A stretch of 9,845 bases of DNA from Bacillota bacterium (GTDB lineage: Bacteria; Bacillota; Bacilli; Bacillales_B; DSM-18226), in contig JAUZQA010000106.1 in assembly GCA_030705665.1 (NCBI GenBank), forward strand, positions 1-9,845, in the 5' to 3' direction. The first letter of the stretch is position 1. Every line of letters starts with the position of its first letter. Shown piece after piece: positions 1 to 6,783 of this stretch. A program made the position numbers and the translations under genes. The notes below the pieces were generated by a model. The model worked only from the letters and a program-made list of their open reading frames with translations, made no database searches and was not told the DNA's origin.

Positions 1-1
1 G

Positions 2-418
2 ATTACGGTATGGTTTCTCTCCAGCATTTCGGTTGCGTCTTCAGTTGCCTTTATCGTCACCTTGCATATTGGATTAATGATCGGCATTTCAATGGTCTGG
101 ATGCCAGCGCAGACGAACGGCCTAAACCAACTGCCACCGGAGCTATACCCACACGGTACGGCTGTGATGAACACTCTCCAACAGGTTGCGGGAGCGATTG
201 GAACAGCAGTTGCAATTATTATCCTTTCAAGCGGGATGGAGAAGTATTTACACGATTCCTCCATGCCGACTAAACCTAGCGAGTTGGCCAACGCGATGAC
301 GTTGGGCTCACAAAATGTGTTTCTGTTCGCGCTCACAGTGACGTTAATCGGTCTGGTTATGGCATTCTTTATCCGCCGTGTGATCGTCAACCATGCGAAT
401 GCCGATTCTATGCATTAA
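2..418 (+). CDS. DHA2/EmrB-family multidrug MFS permease, C-terminal part only
   Basis: The reading frame is open from the first bases of the window to a TAA at 416-418, so only the last 138 codons are present and the start lies upstream. The fragment has hydrophobic segments around residues 8-33, 69-81 and 100-120. Between the first two is a loop reading PAQTNGLNQLPPELYPHGTA followed by MNTLQQVAGAIGTA. This proline-rich loop and the NTxQQxxGAxGTA motif are typical of the C-terminal half of 14-helix drug:proton antiporters of the DHA2 (EmrB/QacA/LmrB) family. These are cytoplasmic-membrane efflux pumps; the drug cannot be predicted from this part. Two 60-base blocks I counted were 50-55% G+C, clearly above the genes to the right. 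A terminator follows directly, so it is the last gene of its own transcript and unrelated to the catabolic cluster. Confidence 0.88.
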   Translation: MTVWFLSSISVASSVAFIVTLHIGLMIGISMVWMPAQTNGLNQLPPELYPHGTAVMNTLQQVAGAIGTAVAIIILSSGMEKYLHDSSMPTKPSELANAMTLGSQNVFLFALTVTLIGLVMAFFIRRVIVNHANADSMH

Positions 419-424
419 TATTTC

Positions 425-448
425 AAGGGGCCTGTTGGCTCCTTTTTT
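425..448 (+). terminator. Rho-independent terminator of the efflux permease gene
   Basis: AAGGGGCC (425-432), loop TGTT, then GGCTCCTT (437-444) forms an 8-bp stem with one G-T pair, and a T run extends to 448. It lies 6 bases after the permease stop codon. It separates the permease transcript from everything to the right. Confidence 0.88.
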
Positions 449-513
449 CTGTCTCGATGAATGGGGAGATTCAAACAATGCTGTTAGAACGACCAGCACG
501 ACCATTTTAAGGG

Positions 514-648
514 GAAACATAGGGACGGTTCTCTTGTTTCAAAACACAGAAACATAGTCAGAAACAGAGGGACGGGTCTCTGGTTTTATTATTGAGACAT
601 CAGAACCGTCCCTATGTTTCTAGAACCGTCCCTATGTTTCTATGTTTC
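514..648. repeat. Cluster of 19-bp repeats in inverted and tandem arrangement (REP-like)
   Basis: The unit AGAACCGTCCCTATGTTTC occurs twice in tandem with a 20-bp period (602-620 and 622-640), followed by a partial copy CTATGTTTCT at 639-648. The exact reverse complement lies at 514-532, a partial reverse copy (GAAACATAG) at 549-557, and a degenerate reverse copy at 561-579 (17 of 19 bases match). Either left copy can pair with either right copy, giving alternative long hairpins. This cluster fills most of the 343-base gene-free gap 419-761, which also holds the permease terminator and the regulator promoter; I see nothing else in 449-513. No transposase is visible in the window. The arrangement resembles REP/BIME-type dispersed extragenic palindromes, which are often mobilised in trans by IS200-like transposases; that origin is an inference. 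Confidence 0.85.
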
Positions 649-691
649 TGTTTCTAGAAAAAGATTTAATTTTATTAATAGACAAAAAATA

Positions 692-720
692 TTGAATTCC
701 AGCTGGTCTAAATATAGTAT
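692..720 (+). promoter_or_regulatory. Sigma-A-type promoter of the LacI-family regulator gene
   Basis: TTGAAT at 692-697 and TAGTAT at 715-720 are separated by 17 bases, a good match to a vegetative promoter. Transcription would start near 727, giving a leader of about 35 bases that carries the operator-like site and the ribosome binding site. Confidence 0.65.
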
Positions 721-731
721 AGATTACATAG

Positions 732-747
732 ATCGAAACGTTTTGCT
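732..747. promoter_or_regulatory. Operator-like half-conserved palindrome O3 (autoregulation)
   Basis: The sequence ATCGAAACGTTTTGCT matches 14 of 16 bases of the perfect palindrome found upstream of the BKACE gene; the right half-site has two changes. It sits just after the predicted transcription start and directly before the ribosome binding site of the regulator, where bound repressor would block transcription. The weaker match suggests looser autorepression than of the catabolic genes. Confidence 0.6.
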
Positions 748-761
748 GGGAGGGTTTTTAA

Positions 762-1781
762 ATGGCGACAATGAAAGATATTTCCAAAAGGGCTAAAGTT
801 TCACTTTCTACAGTGTCGGCTGTAATTAATCAATCTGCATATGTAAGCCCTGAACTTACCAAAAGAGTGATGCAGGTAATTGAGGAACTAAATTACAGAC
901 CGAATGCTGTAGCTCGGAGTTTGAAAAAGAAGAGCACGAATACCATTGGTGTCATCGTGACAGATATTTTAAATCCCTTCTATCCTCCAATGATCAAAGG
1001 GATTGAAGATGTTGCGTTTAATAATGGCTTCAATGTCATCCTCTGCAATATATCAAATGAACATAAAAGGATTTTGACATATTTGGAACTAATGCTTGAA
1101 AAACAGGTTGACGGTCTTCTTTTAGCTAACATTGCTACAACGGAGGATTTCAACGAAATTGAAAAAACAGGATTAAAATATGTTTTAATCAATCGAAAAC
1201 CCCCATTCTATGGCAAAAATTTTGTTGGAGTTAATAATGAACTGAGTTCTGAATTAGCTGTAAATCATTTAGTGGCACTGGGATACAAAAGAATTGCGTA
1301 TTTTGGAGGTAATTTGGAAATAAACACTGCGAGAGAAAGAAAAGCTGGATTTATAAGCTGCATGACTCATCATGGTTTAGAAGTTGACCCTAAGCTTGTT
1401 TTCGATGGGGAATACACCCTAGAATCGGGATATACCAATGTAAAAAAGATGCTCGAGCAAGTGGACAAATTACCAGAAGTCATTTGTGCTGTAAGTGACG
1501 TAGTAGCTTTCGGGGTGATCAAGGGGCTTAGAGATTCTGAAATTCGTGTTCCAGAGGATATTGCCGTCATTGGAAATGATAATAGTACATTTTCCGAAAA
1601 TTTTCTTGTTCCATTGTCCAGTGTGGATCATTCTACTTATGATATGGGCAAATTATCCATGGAGTTGCTTTTGGAGCTGATCAAGGAAAAGAATGAAATC
1701 GCAGCAAGACAAATAATACTTACTCCATCTTTAGTTATTCGCGAAAGTTGTGGATATAGAAGCAATAAAGAAAATATTTGA
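762..1781 (+). CDS. LacI/GalR-family transcriptional regulator of the adjacent catabolic cluster
   Basis: This 339-residue protein has the full LacI/GalR layout. Residues 4-23 form the helix-turn-helix (MKDISKRAKVSLSTVSAVIN), and residues 45-55 (YRPNAVARSLK) form the hinge helix; its Leu54 is the type of residue that intercalates at a central CpG. The periplasmic-binding-protein-like effector domain runs from about 61 (TIGVIVTDILNPFYPPM) to the C-terminus. The central CpG of the three palindromes at 732, 1911 and 2042 suits this hinge. The start at 762 is chosen because GGGAGGG (748-754) lies 7 bases upstream; an in-frame ATG at 771 is too far from it. The family normally represses neighbouring catabolic genes and releases DNA on binding a small molecule. 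The recognition helix reads TVSAV rather than the common TVSRV, and the effector-domain motif usually written GFDD reads GNDN, so the inducer is probably not a typical sugar. The family assignment is firm; repression and inducer identity are inferred. Confidence 0.95.
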   Translation: MATMKDISKRAKVSLSTVSAVINQSAYVSPELTKRVMQVIEELNYRPNAVARSLKKKSTNTIGVIVTDILNPFYPPMIKGIEDVAFNNGFNVILCNISNEHKRILTYLELMLEKQVDGLLLANIATTEDFNEIEKTGLKYVLINRKPPFYGKNFVGVNNELSSELAVNHLVALGYKRIAYFGGNLEINTARERKAGFISCMTHHGLEVDPKLVFDGEYTLESGYTNVKKMLEQVDKLPEVICAVSDVVAFGVIKGLRDSEIRVPEDIAVIGNDNSTFSENFLVPLSSVDHSTYDMGKLSMELLLELIKEKNEIAARQIILTPSLVIRESCGYRSNKENI

Positions 1782-1878
1782 TCATCGATAATATGGGATC
1801 AGTGTGCTTCTTGTTCTAAAAATAATGTCGAAATTTCAATAAAAATATTATTGATAATATTCTGAAAAAGTATTGATT

Positions 1879-1906
1879 TTGAAAGTAATTCTTTCTATAC
1901 TATAAT
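1879..1906 (+). promoter_or_regulatory. Promoter P1 of the catabolic cluster
   Basis: TTGAAA (1879-1884) and a perfect TATAAT (1901-1906) are 16 bases apart. A second overlapping reading is TTGATT (1873-1878) with TATACT (1896-1901) at 17 bases. Both place the start of transcription next to or inside operator O1. The gap 1782-2076 also holds a weak AT-rich hairpin (CAATAA/TTATTG, 1837-1853) without a T run, so I see no clear terminator after the regulator gene. Confidence 0.75.
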
Positions 1907-1910
1907 CAAA

Positions 1911-1928
1911 TAACGAAACGTTTCGATA
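1911..1928. promoter_or_regulatory. Operator O1, LacI-type palindrome with central CpG
   Basis: TAACGAAACGTTTCGATA contains the 12-bp perfect palindrome CGAAACGTTTCG (1914-1925) and differs from O2 at one of 18 positions. It begins 4 bases after the -10 hexamer of P1, so a bound repressor would cover the transcription start. A further half-site GAAACG lies at 1934-1939. Confidence 0.8.
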
Positions 1929-2001
1929 ACTAAGAAACGAAAATACAAGTTTCATTCCTGGGAGTAATTATATTGTACAAGAATTCATGATACTGAATAC
2001 C

Positions 2002-2030
2002 TTGGTTGAAGATCGCACTTAATCTATTAT
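2002..2030 (+). promoter_or_regulatory. Possible second promoter P2 of the catabolic cluster
   Basis: TTGGTT (2002-2007) and TATTAT (2025-2030) are 17 bases apart. The -35 match is only moderate, so the call rests largely on context: like P1 and the regulator promoter, it is followed within about 12 bases by a copy of the same palindrome. Confidence 0.4.
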
Positions 2031-2041
2031 TTTTTTACTTT

Positions 2042-2059
2042 TATCGAAACGTTTCGATA
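2042..2059. promoter_or_regulatory. Operator O2, perfect 18-bp LacI-type palindrome
   Basis: TATCGAAACGTTTCGATA is a perfect palindrome. It lies immediately before the AAAGGAGGA ribosome binding site (2062-2070) of the BKACE gene and 131 bp centre-to-centre from O1. It could block initiation at P2, act as a roadblock for P1 transcripts, or pair with O1 for cooperative binding. It resembles a CcpA cre site but lacks the conserved flanking G and C. Confidence 0.82.
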
Positions 2060-2076
2060 TAAAAGGAGGAATTACT

Positions 2077-2937
2077 TTGGAAAAATTAATAATTACTGTC
2101 GCCCCCACTGGAGCCCAAACAACTCGTGAGCATACCCCATATGTACCGCTTACACCAAAGGAAATTGCGGATTCCGTTTATGAAGCTTGGCAAGTGGGAG
2201 CGTCAATAGCCCATATACATGTGAGGGATGAAAACGGTAACAATACCCTTAACTTAGATACTTATAAGGACGTAGTAAATCGTATACAGGATAAATGCGA
2301 TATCATTATCAACTTAACGACGGCTGGCGGGGTGGCAATGAACGATGAAGATCGACTTCGAGTATGTGAATTGAGTCCGGAGATGGCAACATTTGATGCC
2401 GGTTCGATGAATTTTGGCTCCGGTGTATTTCTTAATTCACCCAAATTTTTAGAGAGATTGGCTATAAAACTGAAAGAACATCAGATAAAACCTGAAATTG
2501 AAGTATTCGATGTTGGAATGATCGAAAATACCATGCGAATTATTAAAAGGGGCCTTATCGATCCACCATTTCATTTCCAATTTGTTTTGGGCGTACAGGG
2601 TGGAATGCCGGCTACACCAAAAAATTTATTGTTTATGGCGGAAAATATCCCCGCAGGATCAACATGGTCAGCAATTGGGGCGAGTAAAGATCAATTAGCC
2701 ATCAACACCATGAGTATTCTATTGGGTGGACATGTCCGCGTAGGAATGGAGGACAGCGTCTATTATCGAAAAGGTGAATTGGCTAAAATGAATGCTCAAT
2801 TTGTTGAAAGAATTGTAGATTTATCGGGGACTTTAGGAAGAGAAATTGCTACGCCAAACGAAGCTAGAAAAATTTTAGGTCTCGATCAATTAAGAAATAG
2901 TAAAGCAGTGAAGAGCACGAGTGGTGCAGTTAAGTAA
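2077..2937 (+). CDS. BKACE (DUF849) beta-keto acid cleavage enzyme
   Basis: This 286-residue protein belongs to the BKACE family, whose founding member Kce cleaves 3-keto-5-aminohexanoate in lysine fermentation. These zinc-dependent TIM-barrel enzymes take a beta-keto acid plus acetyl-CoA and give acetoacetate plus a new acyl-CoA. Visible family marks are the N-terminal ITVAPTGAQTT, the zinc ligands His46 and His48 (HIHVRD), the ATFDAGSMNFG segment (104-114), FVLGVQGGM (169-177), and GHVRVGMED (218-226) with the catalytic Arg221 and third zinc ligand Glu225. Kce as I remember it has Glu where this protein has Gln14, and Thr where this has Ser110; if so, the substrate need not carry an amino group. 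The start is TTG, supported by AAAGGAGGA six bases upstream. It is the first gene after two operators, so it is probably the cluster's defining step. The reaction class is well supported; the substrate is unknown. Confidence 0.93.
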   Translation: MEKLIITVAPTGAQTTREHTPYVPLTPKEIADSVYEAWQVGASIAHIHVRDENGNNTLNLDTYKDVVNRIQDKCDIIINLTTAGGVAMNDEDRLRVCELSPEMATFDAGSMNFGSGVFLNSPKFLERLAIKLKEHQIKPEIEVFDVGMIENTMRIIKRGLIDPPFHFQFVLGVQGGMPATPKNLLFMAENIPAGSTWSAIGASKDQLAINTMSILLGGHVRVGMEDSVYYRKGELAKMNAQFVERIVDLSGTLGREIATPNEARKILGLDQLRNSKAVKSTSGAVK

Positions 2938-3126
2938 TCTGAAAGTGTTGGCATTTGATAACTGTTGATTTCCTGATATCCTAACTTTTTGTAAACAAAT
3001 AGGAGTTTAATAAATTGATTAATCGGGATACTGTAAGCGGTTGCGGTTCGATGTCTATTGTCAACATATAAAGTGGTGAATCCAGATTTATTTAACCTGT
3101 ATATCACATTCCAAGGAGGAGCACAA

Positions 3127-4164
3127 ATGAGAATTGCAATAATGGGTGCAGGTTCTTTAGGTACTATAATAGGGGCCTTGATTACTGCAGGAGGACAAGA
3201 AATAGATTTAATTGATATCAATAAGGAACACGTGGAGGCACTCAATCATTCCGGTGCAAAAATTACTGGTTTTATGGATCTTTGTGTACCAGTAAAAGCA
3301 ATGCTGCCCAATGAAATGACTGGTAAATATGATTTGGTTTTTTTGCTGACGAAGCAGGTGTACAACAAAACTACTTTAGACCAACTGCTTCCGCATCTTC
3401 ATTCCAATAGTACCGTTTGTGCGCTGCAAAATGGGTTGCCGGAAGATTTTGTTGCTTCGTATATAGGACGCGAAAGAACCATTGGGGGTGCAGTGGGATT
3501 TGGGGCCACATGGTTGGGACCGGGTGTTTCTGAATTGGTAACAGAAGTACATACTGTAAAAAATTATGCATTTGACATTGGTGAACTGGATGGAACGCTG
3601 ACTCCGCGTCTTGAGGTAGTAAAAAGGATACTTGATTTAATAGGTCATTGTCATATCTCAGATAACATTATAGGGATAAAATGGGCAAAGCTTTTAATGA
3701 ATGCAACTTTTAGTGGTATGTCAGCGGCATTAGGCTGCCGATTTGGAGATGTTTTATCAAATGAAACGGCCATGATTAGTTTAGCCCATATTGCAGATGA
3801 AACGATAAAGGTTGCACATGCACACGGAATTAAATTAGAAGATATGCAAGGAAAAGATATGGAATTTCTTGAACTGCAGGACGAAAATGATGTAGCAAAT
3901 AAGATGGATTTTTATCAAGAGGTATGGGGGCCGCATAGCAATACTAAAGCGAGCATGCTGCAAGACTTGGAGAAAAATAGAAAGTCAGAAATTGATTTTA
4001 TCAACGGTTTCGTTTGTAAAAAGGGCAGGGAAGCAGGAGTAAAAACTCCTTACAATGATCTTGTTGTTAAATTAGTGAAAGAATCGGAGGAAGCAGGTTG
4101 TCTTCCAGAGTTCTCTGTTAATATCAAACATTTTCTTCCAAGTTTATTAAGTGCGGGATTATGA
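3127..4164 (+). CDS. Ketopantoate reductase (ApbA/PanE)-family dehydrogenase
   Basis: This 345-residue protein has the PanE fold. The Rossmann motif is GAGSLG (7-12). LLTKQ (73-77) and QNG (101-103) match conserved PanE positions. IKWAKLLMNA carries the expected catalytic Lys188 and Asn192. Ser276 and Glu288 (ASMLQD to SEIDFINGF) match the PanE substrate-binding pair, with the same 12-residue spacing. It is longer than typical PanE (about 300 residues). Asp30 lies at the end of the second strand, where NADPH-dependent PanE has a basic residue, which suggests NAD(H). The ATG at 3127 is chosen because AAGGAGGA (3113-3120) lies 6 bases upstream; the frame is open further back to a TTG at 3058 that has no ribosome binding site. 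It is embedded in a catabolic operon between BKACE and another dehydrogenase, so a role as a hydroxy-acid dehydrogenase is more likely than pantothenate synthesis. The substrate is not predictable. Confidence 0.87.
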   Translation: MRIAIMGAGSLGTIIGALITAGGQEIDLIDINKEHVEALNHSGAKITGFMDLCVPVKAMLPNEMTGKYDLVFLLTKQVYNKTTLDQLLPHLHSNSTVCALQNGLPEDFVASYIGRERTIGGAVGFGATWLGPGVSELVTEVHTVKNYAFDIGELDGTLTPRLEVVKRILDLIGHCHISDNIIGIKWAKLLMNATFSGMSAALGCRFGDVLSNETAMISLAHIADETIKVAHAHGIKLEDMQGKDMEFLELQDENDVANKMDFYQEVWGPHSNTKASMLQDLEKNRKSEIDFINGFVCKKGREAGVKTPYNDLVVKLVKESEEAGCLPEFSVNIKHFLPSLLSAGL

Positions 4165-4196
4165 TTTTTACAAGTGGCAGAAAGTAGAGGTGGATG

Positions 4197-5192
4197 ATGA
4201 TTAAAAGAATTGCTGTTTTAGGAGCAGGTACAATGGGGCATGGCATTGCGGAAGCTTTTGCTATGTATGGATATGAAGTAAATCTATACGATACGGACGA
4301 AAGTAAATTAAAGGTTGCTTTAAAGGAAATTGAAGAAGAACAGGAAACGTTAGTAGAAGCAAACTTTATTGAGTCACAGTCAGTAGGAGTAACTCTCAAG
4401 AGGATCACCTTATGTACGGATTTAAAGCAAGCAGTAATAGATCGTGACTATGTAATTGAGGCTGTTCCTGAAATTTTAGAGCTAAAGCAAAGCCTTTTTA
4501 AGAAATTGGATGAATATTGTCCTTCCCACACGATAATTGCAAGTAATACCTCGAGTCTGAATTTAACCAGTATGATGGAACATATCAGTGATAAACGGAA
4601 AGAGCAAATGATCGTTAACCATTGGTATAACCCAGGCCACTTGATGCCACTTGTAGAACTATCTTATTTTGGAAATATGTCTGAACATCTTTTTAAGGAA
4701 GTTGAACAATTATATCAGTCCATCAAAAAGCAAACGGTTAAAGTTCTAAAAGACATACCAGGACTTATAGCAAACAGAATTCAACAAGGAATTGCGCGGG
4801 AAGTTTTCTCTCTTATTGAAATGGGAGTCGCAACCCCGGATGATATTGATAAAGCATTAAAGTTTGGCCCGGCATTCAGATATGCTACAACAGGACAGTT
4901 AGAGATTGCCGATTTGGGCGGCCTGGATATTTGGTGTACAGTTGGTGATAACTTGTTAAAGGTTATGGATCATTCTCAACAAGCAAATGTGATGTTGAAA
5001 CAAAAAGTAGCTTCAGGGAAATTGGGCATTAAATCAGGAGAAGGATTTTATGACTATAAACAAGATGAAATAGCTGCGATTAAGAAACGGTTTGCTGAAA
5101 ACTTGATTCATCAACTTAAAGCTTCCCAATTTTATATCGATAGGTCGTTAATCAAAGACGAAGAACCATCTAATAAACTAAATAAGCGTTAA
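4197..5192 (+). CDS. 3-hydroxyacyl-CoA dehydrogenase-family beta-hydroxy acid dehydrogenase
   Basis: This 331-residue single-unit protein has the N-terminal NAD domain of the 3-hydroxyacyl-CoA dehydrogenase family (GAGTMG at 9-14, Asp32 for NAD ribose) followed by one C-terminal helical domain. Catalytic His142 (HWYNP) and Glu154 (LVEL) are 12 residues apart, as in the family. Conserved Ser119 (SNTSSL) and Asn193 (ANRIQQ) are present. One C-terminal domain, not two, and no crotonase part fit stand-alone enzymes such as carnitine 3-dehydrogenase, L-gulonate 3-dehydrogenase or 3-hydroxybutyryl-CoA dehydrogenase. The HWYNP motif differs from the HFFNP of fatty-acid enzymes and the HPFNP I associate with carnitine dehydrogenase. 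Beside BKACE, it probably makes the beta-keto acid that BKACE cleaves. Of two adjacent ATGs, 4197 has the better spacing from GAGGTG (4187-4192); 4194 is possible. It follows the previous gene by 32 bases. Confidence 0.88.
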   Translation: MIKRIAVLGAGTMGHGIAEAFAMYGYEVNLYDTDESKLKVALKEIEEEQETLVEANFIESQSVGVTLKRITLCTDLKQAVIDRDYVIEAVPEILELKQSLFKKLDEYCPSHTIIASNTSSLNLTSMMEHISDKRKEQMIVNHWYNPGHLMPLVELSYFGNMSEHLFKEVEQLYQSIKKQTVKVLKDIPGLIANRIQQGIAREVFSLIEMGVATPDDIDKALKFGPAFRYATTGQLEIADLGGLDIWCTVGDNLLKVMDHSQQANVMLKQKVASGKLGIKSGEGFYDYKQDEIAAIKKRFAENLIHQLKASQFYIDRSLIKDEEPSNKLNKR

Positions 5193-5361
5193 AAAACAGG
5201 AAATATGCAAACGAATATATCTGAAAATTTGAATATATCAGTTTACTTGTTTACTAAAATTCTCATTTCAAATCAAAAGTCAAGCGGATTTTAAGCTAAC
5301 TTTCAATAAATAAAGCTTATGATGCTGCAATGATACCTTAATACTTAGGGAAGTGGTTTCT

Positions 5362-6090
5362 ATGAAAAATACTAAATTAATTAATTCATTTAAAGAAGCA
5401 GTTAAAGATATTAAAGACGGTTCAACATTAATCGTCGGAGGTTTTGGCTTAAGTGGAATTCCTGAATTTACTATTCAGGCACTTATGGAGCAAGGAACTA
5501 AAGATTTAACAGTGGTCAGTAACAACTGCGGAGTTGATGAATGGGGACTGGGCCTCTTGCTGGCCAATAAACAGATTAAGAAAATGGTAGCTTCCTATGT
5601 TGGTGAAAACAAGATTTTTGAACGGCAGTTTTTAAACGGTGAGTTGGAAGTAGAATTAGTTCCACAAGGAACCCTTGCAGAGCGAATCCGGGCTGGTGGT
5701 GCAGGTATACCGGGATTTTATACAGCCACGGGAGTTGGTACACCCATTGCTAAAGGAAAGGAAATGAAAGAGTTTAACGGAAAAACCTATTTACTTGAAG
5801 AAGGTATAGTGGGTGACTTTGCTCTAGTAAAAGCGTGGAAAGCCGATCCGTTCGGAAATCTTGTTTACAGAAAAACAGCTCGCAACTTTAACCCATTGGC
5901 GGCGATGGCTGGAAAAATCACGATTGCAGAAGTGGAAGAGATTGTTGAACCGGGTGAACTGGATCCGGATGAAATCCATACACCGAGTATTTATGTACAG
6001 CATATACTTGTGGGTACAGATTATCAAAAACGAATCGAGCGCCGAACAGTAGTGGCCCACGATAAAGGGGAAAATCAAGATGAAAGATAA
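5362..6090 (+). CDS. scoA: 3-oxoacid CoA-transferase subunit A (ScoA/AtoD-like)
   Basis: This 242-residue protein is the alpha subunit of a family I CoA-transferase. It shows the glycine-rich motif [11 protein letters not shown] (25-35), then [17 protein letters not shown], the block [15 protein letters not shown] and the long conserved [19 protein letters not shown] segment. It resembles B. subtilis ScoA almost throughout, which moves CoA from succinyl-CoA to acetoacetate. With ScoB it forms a cytoplasmic heteromer. In this operon acetoacetate is the expected by-product of BKACE, so ScoAB would convert it to acetoacetyl-CoA for thiolysis. The ATG at 5362 is preferred because GGGAAGTGG just upstream can serve as ribosome binding site; an in-frame GTG at 5353 would overlap that site. 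It starts 169 bases after the previous gene and overlaps scoB by 11 bases. Confidence 0.95.
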   Translation: MKNTKLINSFKEAVKDIKDGSTLIVGGFGLSGIPEFTIQALMEQGTKDLTVVSNNCGVDEWGLGLLLANKQIKKMVASYVGENKIFERQFLNGELEVELVPQGTLAERIRAGGAGIPGFYTATGVGTPIAKGKEMKEFNGKTYLLEEGIVGDFALVKAWKADPFGNLVYRKTARNFNPLAAMAGKITIAEVEEIVEPGELDPDEIHTPSIYVQHILVGTDYQKRIERRTVVAHDKGENQDER

Positions 6091-6733
6091 ACGAATGACA
6101 ATTATTAAACGTGCAGTAAAAGAAATTGAGGATGGTATGAATGTGAATCTTGGGATTGGCATGCCGACGCTGATCGCAAATGAGATTCCAGCTGATTTTA
6201 ACGTCTTTTTGCAGTCTGAAAATGGATTGCTTGGGATTGGACCTTATCCTGTGGAAGGAAAAGAAGATCCGGATCTGATTAATGCAGGAAAAGAAACAGT
6301 AACTAGCGTACTGGGTGCTTCATTCTTTGATAGCGCCGAGTCATTTGCCATGATTCGCGGAGGCCATATTGATCTGGCTATTTTAGGTGGTATGGAAGTA
6401 GCGGAAAATGGTGATTTGGCTAACTGGATGATCCCTGGAAAGATGGTAAAAGGTATGGGAGGTGCGATGGATCTTGTCAATGGAGCAAAACGTGTCATCG
6501 TTGTTATGGAACATGTAAATAAGCATGGTGAATCAAAAATAAAGCGTGATTGTACCTTACCTTTAACGGGTAAAGGAGTCGTACATCGATTAATTACCGA
6601 TCTTGCGGTTTTTGATTTTACAGAAGAAGGTATGATCCTTATTGAAACACTGAATGGTGTTTCAATAGATGAAGTAAAAGAAAAAACAGAAGCGCAATTT
6701 AAGGTAGCTTCTGAACTGGTTGGAGTAAAGTAA
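6080..6733 (+). CDS. scoB: 3-oxoacid CoA-transferase subunit B (ScoB/AtoA-like)
   Basis: This 217-residue beta subunit carries the catalytic glutamate of family I CoA-transferases, Glu47 in [12 protein letters not shown] (44-55), which forms the gamma-glutamyl-CoA thioester intermediate. Other typical stretches are [13 protein letters not shown] (19-31), [20 protein letters not shown] and the [18 protein letters not shown] block. Its length matches B. subtilis ScoB. It starts inside the end of scoA (11-base overlap), with AAAGGGGA (6064-6071) upstream, so the two subunits are translationally linked, as expected for an obligate heteromer. Its predicted task is activation of acetoacetate with CoA taken from succinyl-CoA, or possibly from the acyl-CoA released by BKACE. 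The latter is an inference from context. Confidence 0.95.
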   Translation: MKDKRMTIIKRAVKEIEDGMNVNLGIGMPTLIANEIPADFNVFLQSENGLLGIGPYPVEGKEDPDLINAGKETVTSVLGASFFDSAESFAMIRGGHIDLAILGGMEVAENGDLANWMIPGKMVKGMGGAMDLVNGAKRVIVVMEHVNKHGESKIKRDCTLPLTGKGVVHRLITDLAVFDFTEEGMILIETLNGVSIDEVKEKTEAQFKVASELVGVK

Positions 6734-6783
6734 ACAAGATTCTTGAAGGTTTACTTCAATGATTAGATACATTATCAAAAGTC

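Noticed and set aside
514..648. CRISPR array
   Set aside because: The repeats are in both orientations, two are directly adjacent with no spacer, and there are no cas genes.
614..796. 60-residue plus-strand frame upstream of the regulator
   Set aside because: It runs through the 19-bp repeats and the regulator promoter and overlaps the regulator start; there is no protein-like signal.
1837..1853. Terminator after the regulator gene
   Set aside because: The hairpin is only 6-7 A-T-rich base pairs and no T run follows.
2042..2059. CcpA catabolite-response element (cre)
   Set aside because: The palindrome has the central CG and A/T arms of a cre site, but C and G replace the conserved outer G and C. 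The three-copy pattern next to a LacI-family gene makes that regulator the better candidate. Weak CcpA binding is not excluded.
2077..2937. Kce, 3-keto-5-aminohexanoate cleavage in lysine fermentation
   Set aside because: No lysine aminomutase, Kdd or Kal genes are present, and the neighbours are permease, dehydrogenases and CoA-transferase. Only the family, not the substrate, is supported.
2886..3245. 119-residue minus-strand frame across the BKACE-PanE-like gap
   Set aside because: It overlaps both neighbouring genes on the other strand and shows no family motif or clear start signal.
3127..4164. Biosynthetic 2-dehydropantoate reductase (panE)
   Set aside because: The fold and catalytic residues fit, but the gene sits in a catabolic operon, lacks other pantothenate genes nearby, and has Asp30 instead of an NADPH-type basic residue.
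5824..6162. 112-residue minus-strand frame across scoA/scoB
   Set aside because: It is a shadow of two well-supported genes with typical low-complexity antisense composition.
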